This document shows positions 1-8,298 of a stretch of DNA of 10,555 nt, one piece after another. The notes below the pieces were generated by a model, which searched no databases, had not been told where the DNA came from, and saw nothing but the letters and a program-made list of their open reading frames with translations. The stretch covers positions 1 to 10,555 of the forward strand of contig CAMBPP010000041.1 in the NCBI GenBank assembly GCA_945869715.1, in the 5' to 3' direction. The DNA is from Bifidobacterium breve. GTDB taxonomy: Bacteria > Actinomycetota > Acidimicrobiia > Acidimicrobiales > Ilumatobacteraceae. Made by a program: the position numbers and the translations under genes. How positions within the stretch are numbered: position 1 is the stretch's first letter; each line of letters begins with the position of its first letter.

Positions 1-1067
1 CGTGTTGCAAGTTCAACGGTTTCCAAGGTCTCTGTGAGTGTGCCAATTTGGTTCACCTTAATGAGCACGCTGTTGGCAACATTTTGGTCGATGCCCATAC
101 GCAAGCGGCGAGCGTTGGTAACAAAAAGGTCGTCGCCAACAAGCTGCACCTGCGAGCCAATTGCTTGAGTGAGTAGTGACCAGCCGGCCCAATCGTCTTC
201 AGACATTGCGTCTTCAACAGAGACAATGGGGTAGTTATTGACGAGCGAGGTCCACCACACAGAGAGCTCTTGCGATGTGAGAACTTTTCCTTCACCGGTG
301 AGATGGTATTTTCCATCGCGGAAGAGTTCACTCATAGCTGGATCGAGTGCAATTGCAATATCTTTTCCAGGTGTGTGCCCGGCGCGCTCAATTGCTTCGA
401 CAAGCACTTTGATGGCTTCTTCGTTTGACGACAAGTTGGGTGCAAATCCGCCTTCGTCACCAACAGCAGTAGATAATCCACGATCGGCGAGCACTTGCTT
501 GAGAACGTGATAGGTCTCGGTTCCCCAACGCAGTGCTTCAGAAAAACTTGATGCACCGATGGGCATAATCATGAACTCTTGTAAGTCAATGTTGTTGTCG
601 GCGTGTGCGCCACCGTTGATGACATTCATCATGGGAACAGGTAAAACATGTGCGTTGGGTCCACCGATAGAGCGAAACAATGGCAGAGCAAGTTCGTCGG
701 CTGCGGCATGAGCAACTGCCAAGCTCACACCAAGAATTGCATTTGCTCCGAGGCGACCTTTGTTTTCTGTTCCATCAAGATCAATGAGCTGATAGTCAAT
801 TGCGCGTTGGTCGAGCGCATCGCTACCAATGAGCGCTTGTTGAATTTCGGTGTTCACATGGTGCACAGCATTGAGCACGCCTTTACCCGAGTAACGCTTC
901 GGGTCTTTGTCGCGCAGTTCTACTGCTTCGTGTTCGCCAGTAGATGCGCCGGAAGGAACCATTGCGCGCCCGTGTGCCCCAGAATCGAGCACAACCTCAA
1001 CTTCAACTGTCGGGTTACCCCGAGAGTCGAGGACCTCGCGGCCGGCAATGCTGATAATGCTGCTCAT
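1..1067 (-). CDS. eno: Enolase (2-phosphoglycerate dehydratase), C-terminus cut by window edge
   Basis: Enolase interconverts 2-phosphoglycerate and phosphoenolpyruvate in glycolysis; it is a cytosolic, Mg-dependent enzyme. The frame is open from an ATG at 1067 to the left edge, giving about 355 residues of the usual 425-430. The N-terminus has the family pattern (GREVLDSRGNPTVEVEV) followed by ASTGEHEAVELRD. Catalytic and metal-binding positions are present: H155 in GGAHAD, E205 in GDEGG, Mg ligands D242 (ALDPA), E285 (VEDAM) and D312 (GDDLF), and the catalytic lysine K337 in IKVNQIGTLTET. These sit four to five residues before their E. coli counterparts. The last roughly 70 residues, including the second active-site lysine, are outside the window. 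The start lies 9 nt after the mazG stop and has no Shine-Dalgarno sequence, so translation probably depends on the upstream gene or a leaderless start. No frameshift was seen in the translated stretches. Confidence 0.97.
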   Translation of the reverse strand, partial: MSSIISIAGREVLDSRGNPTVEVEVVLDSGAHGRAMVPSGASTGEHEAVELRDKDPKRYSGKGVLNAVHHVNTEIQQALIGSDALDQRAIDYQLIDLDGTENKGRLGANAILGVSLAVAHAAADELALPLFRSIGGPNAHVLPVPMMNVINGGAHADNNIDLQEFMIMPIGASSFSEALRWGTETYHVLKQVLADRGLSTAVGDEGGFAPNLSSNEEAIKVLVEAIERAGHTPGKDIAIALDPAMSELFRDGKYHLTGEGKVLTSQELSVWWTSLVNNYPIVSVEDAMSEDDWAGWSLLTQAIGSQVQLVGDDLFVTNARRLRMGIDQNVANSVLIKVNQIGTLTETLETVELAT

Positions 1068-1076
1068 AAGTACTGT

Positions 1077-2513
1077 CTAACGCAATTTGATGGAATTCCA
1101 CAAGGCGTCGAGCTCCTCGAGTGAGGCTTTTGTCATATCGATGCCGCGTTCTTCAGCTAATGCCCGAACTGCTTCCACACGTCCTTGGAATTTTCTTGAT
1201 GCGCTGCGCAGGGCAACCTCAGCATCAAGACCAAGGTGTCGCGCAACATTGACCACAGAAAAGAGCAGGTCGCCCAATTCCATGCCGATGACCTCGGGGT
1301 CGGCTCCAGCAATTGCTTCATGAAGTTCGTTGGTTTCCTCGTGAATTTTTTGTAGCGGTCCTTCAGCATCTGGCCAGTCGAAGCCCACCTTGGAAGCTTT
1401 TTTCTGAAGCTGCTGTGCGTAAAGGAGCGAAGGCCCAGACTGCACGACCCCGTCGAAGATGCCAGTGCGTTCTGGCTTCTCAAGTTTTTTGATGGCGTCC
1501 CAGTTAGTGCTTACCTGTTCAGAACTGTCGGCAGTGACGTTTGCAAAAATATGTGGATGACGACGAACGAGTTTGTCGTGAACAGTGCGTGCAATATCGG
1601 CCATGGTGAAGCGGCCTTCTTCTTCTGCGATCGCTGCATGGAACTCCACTTGGTACAACAAGTCGCCAAGTTCCTCAATGAGATTGTCATCGGTTGTTGG
1701 GTCGTCTACTTGAAGCGCTTGAAGTGCGTCAACTACTTCGTAGGTCTCTTCAATGAGATAGCGAATGAGAGATTCATGTGTTTGCTCTTGATCCCATGGG
1801 CACTGTTCGCGCAACGTGCGGGCAAGTTGGTGCAAGTTCACCAGTTCGCCAGCAACAGGTTCGTTGAGCCGCGGAATGTACAAACTGGTGAGGTGGTCGG
1901 CCTCAATGACGCGATCTATTTCTGACCATGTCGTATGAACAATATTTTCATCGTCAAGACCTACATGATGCAACAACACAACCGGTGTATTGGCAGGTTC
2001 AGACTCTGCAGCAAGTTTGATATCGGACAGCACCCAGTTTGCATGACAGTGGGCAACAAGGAAGGGCCCATGGTCGCCAGCAGTTTGTTGAGCAAAGAGG
2101 TGGCCATCGATGAGTCGAACATTGCTGTCAACGGGGTCAATGCCAAGTGCGGCCCACGAGCAATCGAGAAATGAGACTGCAGCGAAAACTTCTACAACTA
2201 CGTCTTTGTTTTGACGCAGCAGTTGAACACTGCGTTCGAGTACTGAGGGTGAACCAGGAACTGCGTAGAGCACGGTGTCGTATTGATGGGCCGCCTCAAT
2301 AAGTAAGTCGGCTATCTGCGCATATACCTCATCGAAAGTGACTGCCGAATCGTAGAGATGGTCGAACGACTGTGCGTCGGGAAGAAGATGCGCTGAAGGG
2401 TGTTGTGTGGTGCGTAAAAAATGATGCGGAATTTGGCTGATTGCAGTGAGTGTTGCCGACGTGACAAGCCCAGGGTCACCAGGGCCAAGACCGACAACAC
2501 AAATGCGAGGCAT
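1077..2513 (-). CDS. mazG: MazG nucleoside triphosphate pyrophosphohydrolase fused to a tetrapyrrole methylase-like domain (YabN type)
   Basis: This 478-residue protein has two parts. Residues 1-220 or so resemble the SAM-dependent tetrapyrrole methylase fold, with the N-terminal glycine motif VVGLGPGDPGLVT (6-18) and YAVPGSPSVLERSV (83-96). Residues 222-478 are a tandem MazG region. The first unit starts at CPWDQEQTHESL and has the metal-binding EExxE at E255/E256/E259 and ExxD at E281/D284. The second has E392/E393/E396 and E412/D415. MazG hydrolyses NTPs and dNTPs to monophosphates and pyrophosphate, cleaning non-canonical nucleotides from the pool. The same fusion is known as YabN in Bacillus, next to mfd; the substrate of the methylase-like domain is not established. 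The ATG at 2513 lies 3 nt after the PPIase gene stop with no clear Shine-Dalgarno sequence, and eno follows after 9 nt, so the three probably share a transcript. Confidence 0.95.
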   Translation of the reverse strand: MPRICVVGLGPGDPGLVTSATLTAISQIPHHFLRTTQHPSAHLLPDAQSFDHLYDSAVTFDEVYAQIADLLIEAAHQYDTVLYAVPGSPSVLERSVQLLRQNKDVVVEVFAAVSFLDCSWAALGIDPVDSNVRLIDGHLFAQQTAGDHGPFLVAHCHANWVLSDIKLAAESEPANTPVVLLHHVGLDDENIVHTTWSEIDRVIEADHLTSLYIPRLNEPVAGELVNLHQLARTLREQCPWDQEQTHESLIRYLIEETYEVVDALQALQVDDPTTDDNLIEELGDLLYQVEFHAAIAEEEGRFTMADIARTVHDKLVRRHPHIFANVTADSSEQVSTNWDAIKKLEKPERTGIFDGVVQSGPSLLYAQQLQKKASKVGFDWPDAEGPLQKIHEETNELHEAIAGADPEVIGMELGDLLFSVVNVARHLGLDAEVALRSASRKFQGRVEAVRALAEERGIDMTKASLEELDALWNSIKLR

Positions 2514-2516
2514 TAA

Positions 2517-3440
2517 TTACTTGGCAACAATCGATGCTGTCGCAGGGTTCCAACGGCCATAGGCAGGGTCAACGGTAATAGGCGCATTTGTGACATGGCC
2601 AGTTGCCAAGAGTGGCCCAGGAGCCGACTTCACGAAAGCAATAACATCTTTAGCCACTTCAGCAAAGGGGGCAACCAAGATGACGTGGTAGCCGAAGCTC
2701 GATTGTACTGGGCCGTAGGGAGCGCCTGCCTTCGCCGCAATGGCACCTGCAGTAAAGAGTGGGTCGAAGTTTGCCTGGTAGTCAAGAAGCGACATGCAGC
2801 GCGAGGCAACACCTTTAGGGTCGTCGCCTGAAATGCGACCACCAGTTTTCTTTGCCGCAGACTCAGTGGAATATTTTGCTGCGAGTTTCGCGAAGTCGCC
2901 ACCTTTGTTGAGTTCCGACAGAACCTTTGTGGCTGTACTTTTTTCTTTTGTCAAAATATGACTGGCACATATGACTCCGGTGAGCGACGGGTTTTCTTCG
3001 TACATCTTCTTGATGTCGGCATCTGAGGGCGCATCAATTGCTTGCACTGCTGCTGTTTCAGCATTCAAGTTGATGATGAGATTCTGAAGTGCAGGGGTGA
3101 GCGTTTTAAATTTCTCGTCGGCAATGCCATCTGAGACCTTCTTGCGTTCTGCGGCACTCACCGATTTGCCAATACTCTGCAGGAAGACTTTGTAGTCGTT
3201 TTCCTTGATGATTGCCGTCAAGATGCTGCGCACGTCATCGCCCGCAGCAATGCCACCTGGCATATTGAGTTGTCCAATTTTTGAGAACTCGCTAACGAAG
3301 CCTTCAAAAGTTTCTTGGCTAAGAGATACGCCGTTCACGGTTGCCGCGGTGGAGGCCTTCGGGACGGTGGAGCATGCCGTGAGGCCAATGAGCAGAGCAC
3401 CAGCAATGAGCGATGTACGGAGGGTTGAAATACGAGTCAC
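2517..3440 (-). CDS. Parvulin-type (PpiC/SurA-like) peptidyl-prolyl isomerase lipoprotein
   Basis: A 307-residue predicted lipoprotein, probably an extracytoplasmic folding catalyst or chaperone of the SurA/PrsA kind. Residues 1-22 form a lipoprotein signal: Arg at 3 and 8, a hydrophobic stretch at 11-20 and the lipobox GLTAC, with lipidation expected on C23. Residues 33-135 look like a SurA-type N-terminal chaperone region, beginning TVNGVSLSQETFEGF. The parvulin domain spans about 155-258, from ASHILT (H161), through GGDFAKLAAKYSTE, to GYHVILV (H252) at its end. C158 and C215 could form a disulfide outside the membrane, which is inference. The start is GTG at 3440, chosen because it places the signal sequence at the N-terminus; there is no Shine-Dalgarno sequence, but a -10-like hexamer lies 6 nt upstream. 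A PPIase between mfd and mazG is also found in some other Gram-positive bacteria. Client proteins cannot be told from sequence. Confidence 0.88.
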   Translation of the reverse strand: MTRISTLRTSLIAGALLIGLTACSTVPKASTAATVNGVSLSQETFEGFVSEFSKIGQLNMPGGIAAGDDVRSILTAIIKENDYKVFLQSIGKSVSAAERKKVSDGIADEKFKTLTPALQNLIINLNAETAAVQAIDAPSDADIKKMYEENPSLTGVICASHILTKEKSTATKVLSELNKGGDFAKLAAKYSTESAAKKTGGRISGDDPKGVASRCMSLLDYQANFDPLFTAGAIAAKAGAPYGPVQSSFGYHVILVAPFAEVAKDVIAFVKSAPGPLLATGHVTNAPITVDPAYGRWNPATASIVAK

Positions 3441-3474
3441 GAGAAAACTTTACTGTGCAGAGGCGAGTAGTCAC
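3441..3474 (-). promoter_or_regulatory. Candidate leaderless promoter of the PPIase lipoprotein gene
   Basis: On the minus strand a -10-like TAAAGT (3452-3447) is followed by exactly 6 nt and then the GTG start at 3440, so transcription would begin at or next to the start codon. A -35-like GTGACT (3474-3469) lies 16 nt upstream and contains the TGA stop of mfd. Leaderless mRNAs with a TANNNT hexamer at this distance are common in actinobacteria. The absence of a Shine-Dalgarno sequence fits. The call rests on sequence pattern only. Confidence 0.5.
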
Positions 3475-6400
3475 TGATCTGCGAAGAGTTCCGCCAGAAG
3501 TTCTTGTAGGTCGTACACCACTTGGTCGTTGTTGGTGCCTTTGCGATTCTGCGGCGGGCCTTGTAGCGGTACCACGAGTTGTTTTGCGTCTTCTCGGTAC
3601 GACATCCCCTTGAATTTTCCCGTTCGTGAGAGACGCTGCACTGCCATTTGCTGGCTGTTTTTCAATTCCACCGGCGAGATGCGAGCGGTATTCATCATGA
3701 CCGTGAGTTCTTTGATGCCATAGGTATGGCACGCGGCACGCAGTGTGCCTACTGCAAGAAGAATGTCGGCTTGGTGGGGAAGGGGGCCGAAACGGTCTAG
3801 CCATTCGCGGCGAACGTCTTCCACTTCTGCAAAAGTTTTTACTTCGCTGAGGCGGCGGTAGGCCTCGAGCCTGAGGTCTTCTGTTGGTACGTAGTCATTG
3901 GGGAGGAATGCCGATACTTGAATATCGAGTTTCAGCTCACTAGGAGCTTCAATTGGTTCGCCTTTCATTTCGGCAACCACTTCAGTGACCATTTGGCAAT
4001 AGAGGTCGTAACCCACCGCAGCAATATGGCCACTTTGTGCCTCGCCTAAAATGTTTCCTGCGCCACGAATTTCGAGGTCACGCATGGCAATTTTAAAACC
4101 ACTTCCTAGTTCAGTTGCTTCACCAATGGCGCGCAACCTTTCGTAGGCATCTTCACTCAGCACTTTGTCTCGTGGATGGAATAGGTACGCATATGCACGT
4201 TGCCCGCTTCTTCCCACGCGCCCACGTAGTTGGTGCAACTGCCCAAGACCCAATAGGTCGGCTCGTTCAACAACCAGAGTGTTCACGGTGGGCATATCGA
4301 TGCCGCTCTCAATAATGGTGGTGCACACCAGTACATCAAAGTTGCCATGCCAAAAATCGATAACAATTTGTTCAAGTGAGCTTTCGTCCATTTGGCCGTG
4401 AGCAACCGCAATACGTGCTTCAGGTACGAGTTCTCGCAATTCCGCAGCACGTTCGTCGATGGTTTGAACGCGGTTATGCACCCAAAATACTTGGCCTTCG
4501 CGTAACAGCTCACGTCGAATTGCTTCTACGGCGAGTCGCTTATCGAGTTCGCCAACATAAGTGAGGATGGGCTGGCGGTCTGCGGGAGGAGTTTGCAAAA
4601 GAGAAAGGTCGCGAATACCCACCAAACTCATTTCAAGTGTGCGTGGAATGGGAGTAGCGCTCAATGTAAGTACGTCTACGTTGTGACGCATCTTTTTCAT
4701 GGTCTCTTTATGCTGCACGCCAAAACGTTGTTCTTCGTCAACAACAAGCAAGCCGAGATCTTTAAACTTGATGTTGTCTTGTAGAAGGCGGTGCGTGCCA
4801 ATGACGCAATCTGTTTCGCCCGATGCGAGTGATGCAATAATTTTCTTTGCCTCACTCGCAGTTTGAAAACGCGACAACACTTCTACCTGAATGGGGAAAC
4901 CCGCGAAACGCTCTGAAAATGTATTGCCGTGCTGTGATGCGAGCAATGTGGTGGGGGCAAGTACTGCTACCTGCTTGCCGTCTTGTATTGCCTTAAAGGC
5001 AGCGCGAATAGCCACTTCGGTTTTACCAAAACCCACATCACCACACACCAAGCGGTCCATTGGCGTGGCGCGTTCCATATCGCTTTTAATTTCGGCGATA
5101 GCTGTGCGCTGGTCGGGAGTTTCTGCGTAGGGAAAGGAGCCTTCCATTTCGTGTTGCCAAGGGGTGTCTGGTGAGAACGCGTGGCCTTCAGCGGTCACGC
5201 GACGCTGATACAAGACAACAAGTTCTTGTGCAATTTCTTGAACTGCAGATTGCACCCGTGATTTTGCGCGCGCGAAATCGGAGCCACCCAAGCGGTGCAT
5301 CGCAGGTGTTTCGCCCCCAACATATTGCCGAATGGAATCAATTTGATCGGTGGGTACGTAGAGCTTGTCGCCACCCTTGTATGCAAGCAGCAAGTAATCG
5401 CGTTGTGCCCCACCAATTGCGCGACTTACCAGACCTTCAAATTTGCCCACGCCATGGTGGTAATGAACTACGTAATCACCAGACTTAAGATCTTGGAACG
5501 TTGAACCTGCCGTGCGAGGTCGTGCTCTGCGTGGTGTGCGACGCCTGCCGGTGAGGTCGGACTCGGTGATGAGAGCAACATGTGCACTTGGCATGTATGC
5601 GCCAAAGTGCATTCTTGCTGTTGCAATATAAATTGCAGGTGGCAGTTCCGGTTGTTTCAGCGTGCTGACGGAATCGAGAAAAATAACGTCTGCGCCACCT
5701 TGCTTCAAACTTTCCGTGAGGCGTTCACGTGACATATCGGTGTCGGCGAGAACAAACACACGATTTTTTTCGCGCACAAGTTCAGCGAGGCGCGAAACAA
5801 TAATGCTGGCGTCGCCAGAGAGCGGGCCCCACCCTGAAGCATTGAACCCAGGTATTGCATCGTGCACTTCAGCATCGCTTGCTGCAAGTAAATGAAATGT
5901 AGGGAGTTGTTCTGCGCCAGCAAGTACTGCATCGGGGTCAGCGTGCAAGCGCGGAAAGTTAATTTCATTTCCTGGTTCGTTCAGCCTGCCCCATGTGCTT
6001 GCCAAGGCTTTTGCAAGGTCTGCTTCTTCGGCCAAAATGTCGAGTCCGCGATCGCGAATGCGACGAGGCTCAACGAGTACCAAACGAACATCGTTACTTT
6101 TATTGATTGCGCTTAATTCAGAAAGCAAAGTGTCACCACGAGAAAACCATGGCAGCCAACTTTCCATGCCATCGAAAACTTGTGCTTCACTGAAGCGCTC
6201 CCAGTGTTCGCGGCCCCATGGTTCGCTTGCAATGAGTTGAGTAGCAGTTGCTCGTATGGTGTCGTCAACCAGAAGCTCACGTGCTGGGTGAATCCAAATT
6301 TCTGTTACGTCGCCTTCGCTGCGTTGGTCGTTCACATTGAATGTCACGAGGCGTTCTACTTCGTCGCCCCACAACTCAATACGAACGGGGGTGTCGGCGG

Positions 6401-6965
6401 TAGAGGGAAAGACGTCAACAATTGCGCCACGTCGTGCAACATGGCCGCGTAATTCAACGAGGTCTTCGCGGCGGTAGCCAATCGTGACAAGGTCTGACAT
6501 CAACGCGTCGGGGTCGATGGTCATGCCCACTTTGATGTGTAGAGGCCATGGGTAGTTAGTGGAGATATCGGGAAGAGGTGCAATTTTTTGTAGAAGTGCA
6601 CGTGCACCAGCAACAACAATGCGTGGGCGATGCTCGGAAGTGCGTAAACGCCATAACGCTTCCATGCGCTTTCCCATTGTCTCTACGTTGGGGCTGATGC
6701 GCTCAAAGGGGAGTGTTTCCCACGCAGGGTAAAGCACAACATCGTTGGCGGGGAGGTACACCTGCAGGTCGTCAACAAGTTGTGCAGCAGCTGAGCCCGT
6801 TGAAGTAGCAACCACGAAGGTTGCTTGTGGATGCAGAGATGCCATTGCGCCAAGTACAACGGCACGGGCAACTTCGGGGCAGCCGAGTGTTCCATTTTTC
6901 CCCATAAATGCGCCGGCCACTGTGGGGTCGTTTGCAACAAGTGCAGGAATGCGATGCAAATTCAC
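3471..6965 (-). CDS. mfd: Transcription-repair coupling factor Mfd
   Basis: Mfd is an ATP-driven DNA translocase that removes RNA polymerase stalled at lesions and recruits UvrA for nucleotide excision repair. The 1164 residues have the complete family layout. The N-terminal UvrB-like region includes YPAWETLPFERISP (79-92). An RNA polymerase interaction domain lies around 490-560 (GDYVVHYHHGVGKFEG, then YVPTDQIDSI). The RecG-like motor follows, with Walker A GDVGFGKTE (642-650), motif Ia APTTLLA, DEEQ box (743-746), SATPIPRTL (769-777) and motif VI QLRGRVGRSGQ (912-922). The C-terminal TRCF domain runs to the end. A short Arg-rich linker at 474-484 precedes the polymerase-binding domain; basic linkers are also found there in other actinobacterial Mfd proteins. 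The start is GTG at 6965, overlapping the pth stop by 4 nt (GTGA), which suggests translational coupling. The TGA stop overlaps the -35-like element of the next gene. Confidence 0.98.
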   Translation of the reverse strand: MNLHRIPALVANDPTVAGAFMGKNGTLGCPEVARAVVLGAMASLHPQATFVVATSTGSAAAQLVDDLQVYLPANDVVLYPAWETLPFERISPNVETMGKRMEALWRLRTSEHRPRIVVAGARALLQKIAPLPDISTNYPWPLHIKVGMTIDPDALMSDLVTIGYRREDLVELRGHVARRGAIVDVFPSTADTPVRIELWGDEVERLVTFNVNDQRSEGDVTEIWIHPARELLVDDTIRATATQLIASEPWGREHWERFSEAQVFDGMESWLPWFSRGDTLLSELSAINKSNDVRLVLVEPRRIRDRGLDILAEEADLAKALASTWGRLNEPGNEINFPRLHADPDAVLAGAEQLPTFHLLAASDAEVHDAIPGFNASGWGPLSGDASIIVSRLAELVREKNRVFVLADTDMSRERLTESLKQGGADVIFLDSVSTLKQPELPPAIYIATARMHFGAYMPSAHVALITESDLTGRRRTPRRARPRTAGSTFQDLKSGDYVVHYHHGVGKFEGLVSRAIGGAQRDYLLLAYKGGDKLYVPTDQIDSIRQYVGGETPAMHRLGGSDFARAKSRVQSAVQEIAQELVVLYQRRVTAEGHAFSPDTPWQHEMEGSFPYAETPDQRTAIAEIKSDMERATPMDRLVCGDVGFGKTEVAIRAAFKAIQDGKQVAVLAPTTLLASQHGNTFSERFAGFPIQVEVLSRFQTASEAKKIIASLASGETDCVIGTHRLLQDNIKFKDLGLLVVDEEQRFGVQHKETMKKMRHNVDVLTLSATPIPRTLEMSLVGIRDLSLLQTPPADRQPILTYVGELDKRLAVEAIRRELLREGQVFWVHNRVQTIDERAAELRELVPEARIAVAHGQMDESSLEQIVIDFWHGNFDVLVCTTIIESGIDMPTVNTLVVERADLLGLGQLHQLRGRVGRSGQRAYAYLFHPRDKVLSEDAYERLRAIGEATELGSGFKIAMRDLEIRGAGNILGEAQSGHIAAVGYDLYCQMVTEVVAEMKGEPIEAPSELKLDIQVSAFLPNDYVPTEDLRLEAYRRLSEVKTFAEVEDVRREWLDRFGPLPHQADILLAVGTLRAACHTYGIKELTVMMNTARISPVELKNSQQMAVQRLSRTGKFKGMSYREDAKQLVVPLQGPPQNRKGTNNDQVVYDLQELLAELFADQ

Positions 6966-7561
6966 GAAGTAGCCGTGTTATACGTATTCATTGTTACGGC
7001 GCTTCCACGCAAAATAAAAGACTCCACAACATCGGCTGCAAGAACAACAGCAGTGTCGAGTATTGCCCGCTCCGCAGGGGCTACTTTACGCAACACATGG
7101 TCGGCACCTTCTTCGGCAGAGGCGGGTTTGCCCACACCAATGCGCACGCGCGCATAGTCTTGCGTTGAAAGATGTGACGTAATGGAGCGCAGCCCGTTGT
7201 GGCCCGCGAGACCTCCACCTACTTTTGCACGCACCACACCAGGCTCAAGGTCGAGTTCGTCGTGAACAATAATAAGTTGAGCAATGTCGGAATCGAATTG
7301 CAGGTTGTGGCGCTTCATGAGCAGTCGCACTGCTTGACCCGACTCATTCATGAAAGTGGTGGGTATTGCACACACAACTTTGTGGTCGGTGCCGCCTGCA
7401 TCACGCAATGTAGTTTCGCCCACACTTGCTTTGTCTTTGCCTTCACGCAATGAAAAGTTCCATCTGCGACACAACTCGTTAATTGTTACTTGCCCCACGT
7501 TGTGGCGTGTTTGTTCGTACTTTTTGCCGGGGTTACCGAGCCCAACTACGAGCCACAACAT
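6962..7561 (-). CDS. pth: Peptidyl-tRNA hydrolase
   Basis: Pth releases peptides from prematurely dropped peptidyl-tRNAs so that the tRNA can be reused. It acts in the cytosol and is usually essential. With the ATG at 7561 the protein is 199 residues and the key positions match classic Pth numbering at the N-terminus: N10 in GLGNPG and catalytic H20 in TRHNVG. It continues with PTTFMNESG (N72), HDELDLEPG (D101) and GGGLAGHNGLRS (N122). A TTG one codon upstream (7564) is possible but would shift this numbering. The gene follows rplY after 15 nt with no visible Shine-Dalgarno sequence, and overlaps mfd by 4 nt. The order rplY-pth-mfd is also found in Bacillus, with the small gene fin between pth and mfd; fin is absent here. 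Confidence 0.97.
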   Translation of the reverse strand: MLWLVVGLGNPGKKYEQTRHNVGQVTINELCRRWNFSLREGKDKASVGETTLRDAGGTDHKVVCAIPTTFMNESGQAVRLLMKRHNLQFDSDIAQLIIVHDELDLEPGVVRAKVGGGLAGHNGLRSITSHLSTQDYARVRIGVGKPASAEEGADHVLRKVAPAERAILDTAVVLAADVVESFILRGSAVTMNTYNTATS

Positions 7562-7576
7562 CAATGAACTGTGTGA

Positions 7577-8200
7577 TTACGACGCAGCTGGTGCATCGCC
7601 TGCAGGTGCTGCACCATCGACAGCGACAGGACGAGCAGCTTCGATGCGTGAAGTAAGAACAGTAACAATTGCCATTTCAGGATCGCCAACAGCAACGGCA
7701 CCCTTCGGCAACGCAACTTGGTCGAGGCGGATGACGTCGTGAATGGTCATGTTGGTGATGTCGATGACAATTTCGTTCGGCATGGCAGCAGGAGTGGTAC
7801 GAATTTCAATGCTGTCAACTGCAGGGTCAACCATTGCGCCTTCAGCGATAACTGCTTTTGCAGTTCCTTCAAGACGAATAGGAACGCTCACCACAATTTC
7901 TTCCGACATGTTGATTTGCTGGAAGTCGATGTGGCTTACTGTGCGACGCACTGGGTGGCGCTGAAGTTCTTTCACAATGGCGGGGTAGCTCTTGCCATCA
8001 ACGGTGAGGTCGAGAATGGTGTTGAAGCCTGCTGGCCCCGACAATGCAACGCGCAAGTCGCGACGTGCAACAGACACAGAAATGGGGCTCATGCCGTGGC
8101 CATAAAGAACGCCAGGGATGACGTCGGTGCCGCGCAAGCGACGTGAGGCGGCGCTACCTGTGGTGCGGCCAATTTCTGCGGAGAGTGTTGTATTTGCCAT
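7577..8200 (-). CDS. rplY: Large ribosomal subunit protein bL25, long Ctc/TL5 form
   Basis: bL25 binds 5S rRNA in the 50S subunit; the long form is also called Ctc, a general-stress protein in Bacillus. The protein has 207 residues. The 5S-binding domain covers about 1-95, with RRLRGTDVIPGVLYGHG near residues 20-36 and VKELQRHPVRRTVSHIDFQQI near 75-95. The beta-rich TL5-type C-terminal domain runs from about 100 to 190 (VPIRLEGTAKAV, then MPNEIVIDITNMTIHDVIRLDQV). The last 15 residues are an Ala/Pro/Gly-rich tail, probably disordered. The ATG at 8200 is supported by a strong AGGAG. The gene follows prs after 98 nt, the longest spacer within the prs-to-eno block, and that spacer holds a hairpin. 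pth follows after 15 nt. Confidence 0.97.
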   Translation of the reverse strand: MANTTLSAEIGRTTGSAASRRLRGTDVIPGVLYGHGMSPISVSVARRDLRVALSGPAGFNTILDLTVDGKSYPAIVKELQRHPVRRTVSHIDFQQINMSEEIVVSVPIRLEGTAKAVIAEGAMVDPAVDSIEIRTTPAAMPNEIVIDITNMTIHDVIRLDQVALPKGAVAVGDPEMAIVTVLTSRIEAARPVAVDGAAPAGDAPAAS

Positions 8201-8206
8201 GGTGGG

Positions 8207-8211
8207 CTCCT
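8207..8211 (-). promoter_or_regulatory. Shine-Dalgarno sequence of rplY
   Basis: AGGAG on the minus strand, 6 nt before the ATG at 8200. It is the only textbook ribosome binding site among the protein genes in this window and fixes the rplY start. Confidence 0.85.
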
Positions 8212-8237
8212 GGCTGTGTGTCGGAAATGATGAGATG

Positions 8238-8264
8238 GGCTGCTCGTTCAGATGAAGAACAGCC
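8238..8264 (-). promoter_or_regulatory. Hairpin in the rplY leader / prs-rplY spacer
   Basis: On the minus strand GGCTGTTC (8264-8257) pairs with GAGCAGCC (8245-8238) to form an 8-bp stem with one G-U pair and an 11-nt loop. No U-run follows, so it is not a standard intrinsic terminator. It lies 35 nt downstream of the prs stop codon and ends about 26 nt before the rplY Shine-Dalgarno sequence. It could attenuate or stabilise the transcript between prs and rplY, or be a leader structure of rplY. Its role is unknown. Confidence 0.4.
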
Positions 8265-8298
8265 GGTATCGGAGTGTATGGGGGTGCAATAGGGAAAC

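Noticed and set aside
648..1124. 158-codon plus-strand open frame antisense to eno and the end of mazG
   Set aside because: It overlaps a well-supported enolase frame with intact catalytic motifs, and its translation is Cys-rich and resembles no family I recognise.
3319..3804. 161-codon minus-strand open frame across the mfd/PPIase junction
   Set aside because: It is out of frame with two recognised proteins and its translation is low-complexity and Arg/Pro/Ser/Thr-rich, as expected of a frame shadow.
7562..7564. TTG as the start codon of pth
   Set aside because: The ATG at 7561 gives the classic N10/H20 numbering and is a better start codon.
7718..8146. 142-codon plus-strand open frame antisense to rplY
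   Set aside because: The rplY frame is well supported with a strong ribosome binding site; the antisense translation shows no recognisable motif.
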